DNA from: Comamonas endophytica
GTDB taxonomy: Bacteria > Pseudomonadota > Gammaproteobacteria > Burkholderiales > Burkholderiaceae_C
DNA: 64,000 nucleotides
Direction of reading: 5' to 3'
NCBI RefSeq assembly: GCF_023634805.2
Contig: NZ_CP106882.1
Coordinates: 1 to 64,000 of the forward strand
Part shown: one piece after another, positions 8,738 to 17,666 of the stretch
How the letters are laid out: each line of letters opens with the position of its first letter
How positions within the stretch are numbered: position 1 is the stretch's first letter
Notes under the pieces: generated by a model
What the model was told of the DNA's origin: nothing
Databases searched by the model: none
Seen by the model: only the letters and a program-made list of their open reading frames with translations
Position numbers and translations under genes: made by a program

Positions 8738-9597
8738 GCACGCCCTACAAACTTGTAGAGTTCGGTGTGGTCCGCCTTGGGCCCCAGGGCCTGGGATGCA
8801 TCGGCAGTCATGGCATGGACCTTCTGCGCCAGCTCCATGGGCAGCTGCACCGAGCTGCCCAGCGCCGCCGCGATACCCACGTCCTTGGCTTGCAAGGCCA
8901 GGGAGAAACCGGAGTCGAAGGCGCCGTTGAGCATGAACTGGTGCGCCTTGTTCTCGGTGGTGTTGTTCCTGCCCGTGGAGGCATTGATCACATCGACGAT
9001 CGTTGCCGCCTCGATGCCGAAGGCCGCGCCGACATGGATGGCCTCGGCCGTGGCCAGCAGCGCCGCCGCCGAGACATAGTTGTTCAGCGCCTTGAGCGCG
9101 TGGCCCGCGCCGACGGGGCCGACGTAGGTGATGGCTTTGCCCAGGCATTCCAGCACCGGTTTTTGCTGCGCAAACACCTGCGCATCGCCGCCGACCATGA
9201 TGGCCAGGGTGCCGGCAACGGCCTTCTTGACCCCGCCCGACACCGGCGCATCGATCAGCGCCACGCCCTGCTCCTGCAGCCGCGCCGCCAGCGCGCGCGT
9301 GCGGTTGGGGTCGGCGGAGCTCATCTCGATCACGCAGGCGCCGCGCCGCAGGTGCGGCTGCAGGCCTTGCACCACGGCATCGACGATGTCCGAGTTCGGC
9401 AGCATGGTGATGACGGCGTCGCAGCCGGCGAACTCCTGGGCGGCGTTCGCCACCAGGGTCTGCGGGTGCTCCGCGGCAAAGCCTGCCGCCACCTCCTGGT
9501 TGGCGTCCTGGACCACCAGGGTGTGTCCGGCAGCATGCAGCAGATGGGCCATGGGCCGGCCCATCATTCCGAGACCGATGAATCCAATGCGGCTCAT
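8734..9597 (-). CDS. 3-hydroxyisobutyrate dehydrogenase-family oxidoreductase (beta-HAD)
   Basis: 287 residues. N-terminal MSRIGFIGLGMMGRPMA is the NAD(P)-binding GxGxxG motif. DAPVSGGVKKAVAGTL is the family substrate-binding motif, and the catalytic Lys is in HALKALNNYVS. The family oxidises 3-hydroxyisobutyrate, tartronate semialdehyde/glycerate or threonate-type acids. I chose ATG 9597 over the ATG at 9603 because AGGAG lies 6 bases before it but abuts the other. It follows the PcaC-like gene by 10 bp in one operon. The substrate cannot be read from the sequence; the context with a Bug receptor suggests a hydroxy acid. Confidence 0.9.
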   Translation of the reverse strand: MSRIGFIGLGMMGRPMAHLLHAAGHTLVVQDANQEVAAGFAAEHPQTLVANAAQEFAGCDAVITMLPNSDIVDAVVQGLQPHLRRGACVIEMSSADPNRTRALAARLQEQGVALIDAPVSGGVKKAVAGTLAIMVGGDAQVFAQQKPVLECLGKAITYVGPVGAGHALKALNNYVSAAALLATAEAIHVGAAFGIEAATIVDVINASTGRNNTTENKAHQFMLNGAFDSGFSLALQAKDVGIAAALGSSVQLPMELAQKVHAMTADASQALGPKADHTELYKFVGRA

Positions 9598-9607
9598 GTG
9601 CATCTCC

Positions 9608-10006
9608 TCAGATATCCATCTCTTTGAACACTTCCGATGCCACGCGGAAGGAGTCGATGGCCGCGGGCACGCCGCAGTAGATGGCGGCCTGCAGGAACAC
9701 TTCCTTGATCTCGTCCTTGGTCAGGCCGTTGTTGATGGCGCCGCGCACATGCAGCTTGAGCTCATGCGGGCGGTTCAGCGCGGTGATCATCGCCAGGTTC
9801 AGGAAGGAGCGGGTCTTGCGCTCCAGGCCTGGACGGTTCCAGACATCGCCCCAGCAGTACTGGGTGACCAGCTCCTGCATGTCGATATTGAAGTCGGTGG
9901 CGTTGCTGATCGATGCATCGACATATTCGGCGCCCAGCACCTCGCGGCGGGTGGCGAGGCCCTGGTCGAAAAGGGCTTGGTTCTTGGGGGCGTAGGCACG
10001 GGTCAT
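9608..10006 (-). CDS. Carboxymuconolactone decarboxylase-family protein (PcaC-like)
   Basis: 132 residues, all of it a CMD/AhpD-like helical domain: QELVTQYCWGDVWNRPGL, then RSFLNLAMITALNRPHELKLH and AINNGLTKDEIKEVFLQAAIYCGVPAA, which closely follow PcaC. PcaC decarboxylates 4-carboxymuconolactone in protocatechuate breakdown, but stand-alone paralogues with other roles are common and no other pca genes are here. Start ATG 10006 has GAGG about 8 bases upstream. It is first in a minus-strand operon and faces the GntR-FCD regulator across 152 bp containing palindromes. Confidence 0.88.
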   Translation of the reverse strand: MTRAYAPKNQALFDQGLATRREVLGAEYVDASISNATDFNIDMQELVTQYCWGDVWNRPGLERKTRSFLNLAMITALNRPHELKLHVRGAINNGLTKDEIKEVFLQAAIYCGVPAAIDSFRVASEVFKEMDI

Positions 10007-10060
10007 GGACAGTCCTCGGTGGGTGAACCGCAATCGGCGGTGGATGGTGTTGATTATTCA

Positions 10061-10134
10061 GATTGTCAGACAATCCGACATAATGAAAACGCCCATTGCG
10101 CCGCGCTGGATATCTGTGTATGACAATCGGATTG
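10061..10134. promoter_or_regulatory. Candidate operators of the divergent GntR-FCD regulator
   Basis: GATTGTCAGACAATC at 10061-10075 is a perfect 15-bp palindrome containing the TTGTnnnACAA core expected for FadR/FCD-type GntR regulators. A second imperfect palindrome, CAATCGGATTG at 10124-10134, reuses the half-site GACAATC (10122-10128). Both lie in the 152-bp gap between the PcaC-like operon and the regulator gene, fitting joint control of both directions. The palindromes are seen; the binding is inferred. Confidence 0.6.
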
Positions 10135-10158
10135 CATGAGAAACAGTAGGATGCCCCC

Positions 10159-10848
10159 ATGACCCCGATGCTGCGTGTTCCCCGTGAAGACACTTCCCTG
10201 CGCCAGCGGACCACCAATGCCCTGCGCACCGCGATCCTCGATGGCGTCCTCGCCGCGGGCCAGAAACTCTCCGAACGCGAGCTGTGCGAGAGCCTCGACG
10301 TCAGCCGCTCGTGCCTGCGCGAGTCGCTGCAGCACCTGCAGGCCGAGGGCCTGATCACCATCATTCCGCACAAGGGGCCCGAGGTCACCAGCATCTCGGT
10401 GCAGGAGGTGCGCGACATCTACGAGGTACGCACCAGCCTGGAAAGCCTGGCGGGCCGGGGTTTTGCCCTGAACGCCACGCCGGCGCAGCGCCAGGCGCTG
10501 CGCGCCAAGCTCGACGAGCTCGGCCGCCTGGACCTGGCGCAGGACAAGGCAGCGCTGCTGACGCTGAAGAACCAGTTCTACGACATCCTGATCGAAGGCT
10601 GCGGCAACCTGGTGGCAGGCCAGATGCTCAAGCAGCTCAACAACCGCGTCACCGTGCTGCGCCGCATCTCCATGTCCCAGCCCGGGCGCATGCCGCAGAC
10701 GCTGGCGGAGCTCGACGCCATCGTGACGGCGATAGAAAAAGGCGATGCGCAGACCGCCGCCGCGCTGTGCGGCGCGCATGTGCAAAAGGCCGGCGAGAAC
10801 TTGCTGCGCAGCATGGCTGCATCAGTACAGCCGGGGCCTGCAGACTGA
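10159..10848 (+). CDS. GntR-family transcriptional regulator, FCD subfamily
   Basis: 229 residues. Winged-helix domain at about 10-75: RTTNALRTAILDGVLAAGQKLSERELCESLDVSR, then LRESLQHLQAEGLI. An FCD effector domain follows (IYEVRTSLESLAGRGFAL, then helices with the His/Asp positions that usually bind a metal and an organic acid). It is divergent from the PcaC-like/beta-HAD/Bug operon and most probably represses it until the substrate or an intermediate binds. Palindromes in the shared intergenic region are candidate sites. Confidence 0.9.
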   Translation: MTPMLRVPREDTSLRQRTTNALRTAILDGVLAAGQKLSERELCESLDVSRSCLRESLQHLQAEGLITIIPHKGPEVTSISVQEVRDIYEVRTSLESLAGRGFALNATPAQRQALRAKLDELGRLDLAQDKAALLTLKNQFYDILIEGCGNLVAGQMLKQLNNRVTVLRRISMSQPGRMPQTLAELDAIVTAIEKGDAQTAAALCGAHVQKAGENLLRSMAASVQPGPAD

Positions 10849-10874
10849 GCTGCGGCGGCCGCCATGGCAGCGGC

Positions 10875-11372
10875 TCATGCAGCGTTGCCGCCGTCCTCGG
10901 AGCCTTCGGGCGCGCGCAAAAGCAACGCACCCAAAGCCATTCCCGCGGCAAACGCAACATAGACGCCTGCCAGCGCAGGCTTGCCGATCTCATGCTCGAA
11001 GCCGGGCGTGAAGCGCTCGGGCGTGAACTTGAAATCCACCACGCAGGCCAGCGCGCCGGTGCCGGCGCTGGCGGCGGCGATCCGGGCCGCCGTGGGAGGC
11101 GCACTGGCTCTGTGCAGCCTGTGCATCAGCAGCGTACTCCAGAAGACGGAGGCCACGTGGTGCGTCACATAGCCCAGCAGGGTATGGCCCAGGTCCGCCC
11201 GGGTCCGGTGCAGCGCGCTGTCGCCCCAATACCAATGGCTGATGGCATTGACCGGCGCCAGCGCACGCGCCCGGCGCGCCCCCGCTTGCATCAGCGCAGC
11301 AGTGGAAAGGAAGCTGGCGAGGCTGCCCGCAATGAGCGCGCCAGTGAATATGGAATGGCGGAAATGCGTCAT
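10875..11372 (-). CDS. Hypothetical membrane protein
   Basis: 165 residues with four likely membrane segments: FTGALIAGSLASFLSTAAL, the LGYVTHHVASVFWSTLLM region, AARIAAASAGTGALACVV and LAGVYVAFAAGMALGALLL. Conserved-looking His residues (TRADLGHTLLGYVTHH) lie between segments. I do not recognise a named family. GGAGA lies 8 bases upstream of the ATG. The gene stands between convergent GntR and divergent recQ and has no obvious operon partner. Confidence 0.7.
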   Translation of the reverse strand: MTHFRHSIFTGALIAGSLASFLSTAALMQAGARRARALAPVNAISHWYWGDSALHRTRADLGHTLLGYVTHHVASVFWSTLLMHRLHRASAPPTAARIAAASAGTGALACVVDFKFTPERFTPGFEHEIGKPALAGVYVAFAAGMALGALLLRAPEGSEDGGNAA

Positions 11373-11543
11373 TGCCGGAGTCTCCGCGCGCGAGTCTCGT
11401 ACCGATGTAGGCTGAAAACGCGAAGCAGGTCAGGTCCTGCCTTCCGTCCGACAAGGTCGAGGGCGCGAGTCCCGCGCCTGGTTTTGACCTGCCGGCCCAT
11501 CATCGGGACAGCACTTCTTCCTCACCACCGCACTGCCACATCC

Positions 11544-13295
11544 ATGAGCACAGCCCCCGCGCCACGCCGGCCGCGCGCGCCGCGCCTCCAGCGCCGCCCG
11601 CCGCAATCCCATCGACACCACGCTGCGCAAGGTCTTCGGCCTGAAACGGCTGCGGCCCGGCCAGCTGGAGGTGATGGAGCGCGTGCTGCAGGGAACGAAC
11701 ACGCTGGCGGTGATGCCGACCGGCGCCGGCAAGTCGCTGTGCTACCAGCTGCCCGCCGTGCTGCTGCCGGGCACCACCGTGGTGGTCTCGCCACTGGTGG
11801 CGCTGATGAAGGACCAGTGCGATGCGTTGCGCGCGCTCGGCGTGTCCGCCGTGCAGATCAACAGCGCCATCGGCAGCGAGGAACTGGCCGCCGCACGCGA
11901 AGCGGTGGAGAGCGGCAGCGCGCGCATCGTGCTCACAACTCCCGAGCAGATTGCCGACCCGGCGCTGACGGCGGCGCTGGCGCGCCATCCCGTGAGCCTG
12001 CTGGTGGTGGACGAGGCCCACTGCATTTCAGAATGGGGCCATGACTTCCGCCCGGCATTCCTGGAGATCGCGCCGGCGGTGAAGGCATTGGGCGGGCCTG
12101 CGGTGCTGGCGCTCACCGCCACGGCCAAGCCCTCGGTGATGCGCGAGATCGTGACGCTGCTGGGCATTGCGTCCAAGGATGTGGTGCAGGCCGGTGCCTA
12201 CCGCCCCAACCTGCGCTTTGCCGTGGAGCCGCTGGCGCGCACCGCGGACCGGCTGCCGCGGGCGCTGGACCTGGTGGCAGCCCACGAAGGTACGGGCATC
12301 GTCTACACCGCCACCGTCAAGTGCGCCGAGGAAGTGCACGCCAAGCTGGCCGCCGCCGGCGAGTCCGTGGGCCTCTACCACGGCCGGCTCAACGCCACCC
12401 AGCGCGCGCAGGCGCAGGACGATTTCATGGAGGGCCGCGTGCGCGTGATGGTCGCCACCAATGCCTTCGGCCTGGGCATCGACAAGCCGGACATCCGCTT
12501 CGTGCTGCACTATCAGATGCCCGCCAGCGTGGACGCCTACTACCAGGAGGCCGGCCGCGCGGGCCGCGACGGCGAGGACGCGACCTGCACCCTGCTCTAT
12601 GTGCAGCAGGACCGCGCGCTGCAGAGCTTCTTCCTGTCCGGCCGCTACCCTTCGCTGAACGACCTGCAGGCGGTGATGGCACTGCTGCACCAGCCGGCGC
12701 CGTCCGGCGGCTGGACCGCCGACGCCATCGTCGAAGCCGTCGAGCGGCCGCGCGCGAAGCTGCTGGTGGCCCTGAGCTGCTGCGCAGCCACAAGGTGGTG
12801 CGGCGCACGCGTGCCGGCCGCTTCGATACGGTCCGTGATCTGGATGACGCCGCCCTCGAATCCCTGCTGACCGGGTACCGCGCGCGGCGCGAGCAGGATG
12901 GTGCCACGCTGGAGGCGATGGTGGCCTATGCCCAGGGCGGGCGCTGCCGCTGGCAGGCGGTGCTGGGGGCGCTGGGCGAATCCGCTGCCTTCGACACCTG
13001 CGGTCACTGCGACAACTGCCAGCGGCTGGCGGCGCTGGCGCGCACCGCGCCCGCCGCAGTAGCCCCGCCCCCGCAGCCCATCGAGGTGCCCCCTGCTGCG
13101 CCCGCCAAGCCCCGCTTTGCCGGTGGCGAGACGGTGCGCGCCAAACGCTACGGCGCCGGCCAGGTCGTCGAGGCCGACATGAATTCGGTGACCGTGGAGT
13201 TTCCCAACGGCGAGCGCCGAACCTTCCTGCCGGAATTCGTGCGCGTGGCGCGGCAGGCGCGGGTAGTGGCGCAGGCGGGCGGCGCGCATCGCTGA
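11544..13295 (+). pseudogene. recQ: RecQ-family ATP-dependent DNA helicase, frameshifted
   Basis: All superfamily 2 motifs are visible: VFGLKRLRPGQLEVM (Q/motif 0), VMPTGAGKSLCYQLP (Walker A), DEAHCISEWGHDFRP (Walker B) and YYQEAGRAGRDGED (motif VI), then FDTCGHCDNC of the zinc-binding region. The C-terminal barrel, RFAGGETVRAKRYGAGQVV, replaces an HRDC domain, as in shorter RecQ forms. The frame breaks near 12774 (CTGAGCTG; one G restores LLRSHKVVRRTRAGRF). The N-terminus is also out of register: ATG 11544 (MSTAPAPRRP) is in a different frame from the helicase start, and the in-frame alternatives at 11671-11674 would cut off motif 0. Unwinds DNA 3'-5' in recombination repair if functional. 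Confidence 0.85.
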
Positions 13296-13468
13296 CGTGG
13301 CACGCGGCATGCGCCGGCCCTCCCGTCGGCGGCGATTCTTCGCCTGTTGATCGGCGCACGAGCCGTGGCGCCGTCTTCGGCCAACAGCTTGCGAAAGCTG
13401 CGTTGTCTGCCGGCCATGGCCCGGCGTCAAGCAGTAGAGCGGTCAATGGCCGGGCATCAGGCCGCGCT

Positions 13469-14431
13469 TCAGCGCGCAGGCCTGCCCGGCAGCGTGCTTG
13501 CATGCAGATGCTGCTGCACGCCATGCCACTGCCCGGACATCACCAGCTCGGCCGTGACCTGGCGGATCATGGTTCTGATGTCGTGCAGGCCCTTGACCGG
13601 TGGCCGGTTCTGCGCGGTGGCCACGGCAACCGTTCTGAGCGTATCGGCACCGACGAGGCGGACCGACTGCAGCAGCCCGCGTTTTTCTTCCTCGTAGACC
13701 GCGGCCAGCGGGCCGACGCTGCAGCCGTGCCCCGCCTGGACAAGCCTGCGGGTGACGAAGGTCGACCCGTCGTGCTCGAGCGCAATGCGCAGGCGCTTCC
13801 CATGGCGCTTGGCCCATGCCTCGACCTGACCGCGGATGCCGTGGGGCGTGCTCGGCAGGATCAACGCGAAGTCCAGGAAGTCCTCGACGGCCAACTCCCT
13901 GTGCGGCATCGAATGGCCGGGAGGCAGGAACGCGTACAGCGGCTCTTGCACGAGCAGGTCGTAATCGACGATCTGCGGGTTCGACGGCACATACATGATG
14001 GCGACATCCGTCTTTCCCTCCTGCAGCCATCCGACCACCTGATTGCCCAGCCCTTCGATCAGGCGGATGTGCGCCTTCGGGAATTTCCCGCGCAGGGCAT
14101 GGCCGAGCTGCGGATAGACGACCTGGGCAATCGTCGGTTGAGCGGCAATGACGATCTGCGACGGACCGTCCGCCGACAGATCGGCAATGGCGCGGCGGGC
14201 ATGTGCCAGTGCATCCACGACACTGCCGGCCTCCTGCAGAAAAAGAGACCCCGCGTCGGTCAGCACCATGCCTCTTCCACTGCGGTGGAAAAGCTTGAGG
14301 CCGGAATCGGTCTCCATGCGGCCGATGTGGCGTGCCAGCGTGGACGGCTCGATACCGATTTCCGCCGCGGCCCTGGCAATGCTCCCGGTACGCGCCACCA
14401 GCACGAAGTATTCGATTGCCCCTGCATCCAC
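13469..14431 (-). CDS. LysR-family transcriptional regulator
   Basis: 320 residues. The N-terminal helix-turn-helix reads VLVARTGSIARAAAEIGIEPSTLARHIGRMETDSGLKLF, followed by the periplasmic-binding-protein-like effector domain (IVIAAQPTIAQVVYPQL, DVAIMYVPSNPQIVDYDLL). Start is taken as GTG 14431, with GGAGGAG 6 bases upstream; a longer ATG reading adds 28 unrelated residues. It lies downstream of a Bug receptor and ThDP-enzyme gene on the same strand, so it may regulate that cluster, though LysR genes are more usually divergent from their targets. Confidence 0.9.
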   Translation of the reverse strand: MDAGAIEYFVLVARTGSIARAAAEIGIEPSTLARHIGRMETDSGLKLFHRSGRGMVLTDAGSLFLQEAGSVVDALAHARRAIADLSADGPSQIVIAAQPTIAQVVYPQLGHALRGKFPKAHIRLIEGLGNQVVGWLQEGKTDVAIMYVPSNPQIVDYDLLVQEPLYAFLPPGHSMPHRELAVEDFLDFALILPSTPHGIRGQVEAWAKRHGKRLRIALEHDGSTFVTRRLVQAGHGCSVGPLAAVYEEEKRGLLQSVRLVGADTLRTVAVATAQNRPPVKGLHDIRTMIRQVTAELVMSGQWHGVQQHLHASTLPGRPAR

Positions 14432-14595
14432 GCCTTGCTCCTCCTGCACGGGATCTGCTGCCCGCTTGTGAGGCTGGATTCTACGGCGGGGCCGGTGCCA
14501 GCCGGCCCAGGACACGCGGCCTGCTCCGCCCTGCGCCCCGGCCGGTTATGCAAGCGGCGCATCTGCAGCCGCAGCCGTTCAGGGGGCGGATGTGG

Positions 14596-15588
14596 TCAAG
14601 GCTTGATATTCGCTGTTTTGGCGATGGCGGCCCATTTATCGACTTCCTTCTTCTGGAAGGCGGCCAATGCGTCCGGCCCTTCTCCCGAAACCTCGATGCC
14701 CAGGCCTTCCAGCTGGCTCCTGACCGCCGGTATCCTGAGCGTTTCGCTCATCGCCTGGTAGAGCTTGTCGATGGTGGCGCGGGGAGTGCCTGCCGGCGCA
14801 AACACCGCCTGCCACGAGATGACTTCGAAGCCCGGCAGGCCCAGCTGGTCCAATGGCTTCACACCAGGAAGCGTCGCAGATTCCTTCTTCGATGTCACCG
14901 CCAGTGCCCGCAGGGTGCCGGCTTTGACCAATGGCGCGGCTGCCGTTATGTTGTCGAACAACAGGTCGATTTCCCCGCCCATGAGGGCCTGCAGCGCGGG
15001 GCCGCTTCCCTTGTAGGGCACATGGAGCATTTTCGTGCCGCTGGAATTATTGAAGAGTTCCCCCGTCAGATGCTGGGAGCTTCCGACCCCGGCAGATCCA
15101 AACGCCAGCTTGGCATCGGTTTTTCTAGCGGCGTTGATCAGATCCTGCACACTTTTGTGGGGGCTGTCGGCACGGACCACCAGAACGTTCGGCAAGCTGC
15201 CGGTCATGATGATGGGCGAGAACGACTTCACCGGGTCGTACCCGGTGTTTGGATAGATGCTGGCGTTGATCGAATGCGAGCTGATGGTTCCGCCGACAAT
15301 GCTGTATCCATCCGGTTTCGCGCGCGCCACCTTTGCAGAACCGATGCTTCCGCCGGTACCGCCGATATTCTCCACGACGACCGGAACATCCAGCATTTTC
15401 GCGAGATGAACGCTGTAGAGGCGGCCGATGATGTCCGTGGCGCCTCCGGGCGTGAATGGCACCGTGTAGGTGATGGTGCGTGAAGGCCAGGCTTCTTGCG
15501 CACTCCAGGCCGCTCCTGGGATGGCGAGGGCACCCACCATGGCCACGATGGGCGCGAGAAAAAATCGCCGCTGCTGGTTTGCATGCAT
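14596..15588 (-). CDS. Bug/TctC-family periplasmic substrate-binding protein
   Basis: 330 residues. The signal peptide runs from MHANQQRRFFLAPIVAMVG to about AWSA, and the mature part starts with WPSRTITYTVPFTPGGATD. Family loops IGGTGGSIG and GSAGVGSSQHL are present. ATG 15588 is preceded by AAGGAGA at normal spacing. It lies 177 bp downstream of the ThDP enzyme gene and 164 bp upstream of the LysR gene, all on one strand. The ligand is unknown; by context it may be the acid handled by the ThDP enzyme or the divergent hydroxyacid dehydrogenase. Confidence 0.92.
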   Translation of the reverse strand: MHANQQRRFFLAPIVAMVGALAIPGAAWSAQEAWPSRTITYTVPFTPGGATDIIGRLYSVHLAKMLDVPVVVENIGGTGGSIGSAKVARAKPDGYSIVGGTISSHSINASIYPNTGYDPVKSFSPIIMTGSLPNVLVVRADSPHKSVQDLINAARKTDAKLAFGSAGVGSSQHLTGELFNNSSGTKMLHVPYKGSGPALQALMGGEIDLLFDNITAAAPLVKAGTLRALAVTSKKESATLPGVKPLDQLGLPGFEVISWQAVFAPAGTPRATIDKLYQAMSETLRIPAVRSQLEGLGIEVSGEGPDALAAFQKKEVDKWAAIAKTANIKP

Positions 15589-15765
15589 TTGTGTTGTCTC
15601 CTTTGTGCGAATGTCCATTGCAGTGATGGACTGGAACCAATGTAGACATCGAACGGGGCGCCAGATAGCGCTCAGGCGCGAAGCTGCTGTGCAGCAATTG
15701 CATTGCCATCGGCGCAAAGCGCCGCGCCGGGTCTGCCGCGTTCACGCTTTCCCGGCGACCTGTGC

Positions 15766-17451
15766 TCAATCCAGACGCATCGTGGGCGTGATCTGCTTGG
15801 GGTCCGTGACCAGCTCCAGCAAGGCGAAGCCACCCGCCGCGCGGGCGCGGGCAAAGGCGGCAGGAAACTGGTCGGTGTCCAGCACCTGCTCGGCATGGGC
15901 GGCGCCCAGCGCGCGCGCCAGGCCCACGTAATCCGGCCCCGCCAGGCGGGTGCCGCTGACGCGTCCCGGGTAGTGCTTTTCCTGGTGCATGCGGATCGTT
16001 CCGTACATGCCGTTGTTGACCACGAGCACGATGAGGCGAAGCCCGTGCTCCGCCGCGGTGGCGAGCTCCTGCGGATACATGAGGAAGCAGCCGTCGCCCG
16101 CCACGCACAGCACTTCCCGGTCCCGGTGGCGCAGCGCCGCGGCCACAGCCGCGGGCACGCCATACCCCATCGCGCCGCAGGTCGTGGCCAGCTCGGTGCG
16201 CACATTGCGGTATGTGTAGAAGCGGTGCAGCCACACCGAATAGTTCCCCGCGCCGTTCGTGACCAGGGTGTCGTCGGGAAGCTGGGCACTGGCATGCTGG
16301 ATCGCGCGCCCCAGGTCCACGCCCCTGACCTCGGCAGGGCGCTCGGGCAGCTGGCTGAAACGCTCGTGCGCCTTCCTGGCGTTGCCTGCCCAGTCCGACC
16401 AGCCAACGGACTGCGGCGGCGCCAGCCCCGCAAGCGCCTCGAGGGTGGGGGCGGTATCGGCATTCAGGCCGATCGTGGGCCGATAGACCCGGCCGATCTC
16501 GGCCGAATCGACATGCACGTGGATGAGCTTTTGGCGCGGCACCGGCACTTCCAGCAGGGTATAGGAGTCTGTGGACACATCGCCCAGGCGGGTGCCCAGC
16601 GCAAGGATCACATCCGCGTCCTGGATGAGTTCCTTGAGCGCCGCATTCATGCCCAGGCTCATGTGCCCCACATACTGCGGATGCCGATTGTCGAGAACAT
16701 CCTGGCGCCGGAACGCGCAGGCGACCGGAAGGCTCCAGGCGGCGGCAAAGCGCGCCAGATCGCTGGAAGCTTCCTGTGTCCAGCCGCTGCCGCCGACCAC
16801 CACCAGCGGGCGCTGGGCAGAGGCGAGAAGCGCTGCAATCCGCTGCATGGCCGCGGGTGTGGGCGCCCTGGGCTCGAGCGGCGTGCTGGCGAAGGCGAGC
16901 TGGTGCGTGGTTTGCGTCAACATGTCCTCCGGCAGGGACACGACCACTGGCCCCGGCCGCCCGGACGTCGCCGTATGGAAGGCCCGGGCAACGATTTCCG
17001 CCATGCGCGAGGCGTCCGTGACTTCGACGACCCATTTGGCCAGCTTGCCGAACATGGCGCAGTAATCGACTTCCTGGAACGCCTCCCGTCCCATCTGGTC
17101 GCGCGCGATCTGCCCCACGAACACGATCAGGGGCGTGGAGTCCTGCTGCGCCGTGTGGATGCCGATGCTGGCGTGGGTGGCGCCAGGGCCCCGGGTGACC
17201 ATGCAGATGCCCGGACGGCCCGTCATCTTGCCGTCGGCTTCCGCCATGTTGGCCGCGCCGCCTTCGTGCTTTGCAACGATGAGCTCGATGTAGTCGGCGG
17301 CGTCGTAGAGCGCGTCGAGCACCTCCAGGTAGCTTTCCCCGGGAACGCAGTACACGCGGTCGACGCCATGCAGGCGCAAGGATTCGACAAGGACGCGGCC
17401 GGCGGTCTGCGGCGCGTGCGGGGACGTGGATCGGTGGGCTTTGGTGGACAT
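15766..17451 (-). CDS. Thiamine diphosphate-dependent enzyme, acetolactate synthase-like
   Basis: 561 residues with the three-domain ThDP architecture. The Pyr domain holds VYCVPGESYLEVLDAL and the catalytic Glu in VAKHEGGAANMAEADGK; the central domain is at about 190-330; the PP domain holds GDGCFLMYPQELATA and VNNGMYGTIRMHQEKHYPGR, the Mg/ThDP motif. The family contains acetolactate synthases and 2-keto-acid decarboxylases. No regulatory subunit or ilv genes are nearby, which argues for a catabolic 2-keto-acid enzyme. The divergent neighbour is an FMN hydroxyacid dehydrogenase that would supply such a keto acid. The start is not certain: ATG 17451 (MSTKAHRS) lacks a good Shine-Dalgarno, and ATG 17493 is also open. 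Confidence 0.85.
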   Translation of the reverse strand: MSTKAHRSTSPHAPQTAGRVLVESLRLHGVDRVYCVPGESYLEVLDALYDAADYIELIVAKHEGGAANMAEADGKMTGRPGICMVTRGPGATHASIGIHTAQQDSTPLIVFVGQIARDQMGREAFQEVDYCAMFGKLAKWVVEVTDASRMAEIVARAFHTATSGRPGPVVVSLPEDMLTQTTHQLAFASTPLEPRAPTPAAMQRIAALLASAQRPLVVVGGSGWTQEASSDLARFAAAWSLPVACAFRRQDVLDNRHPQYVGHMSLGMNAALKELIQDADVILALGTRLGDVSTDSYTLLEVPVPRQKLIHVHVDSAEIGRVYRPTIGLNADTAPTLEALAGLAPPQSVGWSDWAGNARKAHERFSQLPERPAEVRGVDLGRAIQHASAQLPDDTLVTNGAGNYSVWLHRFYTYRNVRTELATTCGAMGYGVPAAVAAALRHRDREVLCVAGDGCFLMYPQELATAAEHGLRLIVLVVNNGMYGTIRMHQEKHYPGRVSGTRLAGPDYVGLARALGAAHAEQVLDTDQFPAAFARARAAGGFALLELVTDPKQITPTMRLD

Positions 17452-17666
17452 GTGCGGATAAGGAATTTGATGCGAGCCGCCCTCGCAGGGCATGGGGCAG
17501 TCTAGAAGGCCGATGCCGCCGGAGCACCCACAAAATCACGAGTCAGCAAGGTAGCAATTGCATTGCCGCAAGGCCGCAGGCTCCCTAGCATGGACCCTGC
17601 CAACTGGCCCATGCCACTGTCCATAGATCACAACGGCCGCACGCCTGCGGCCACGACTGCCTGCCC

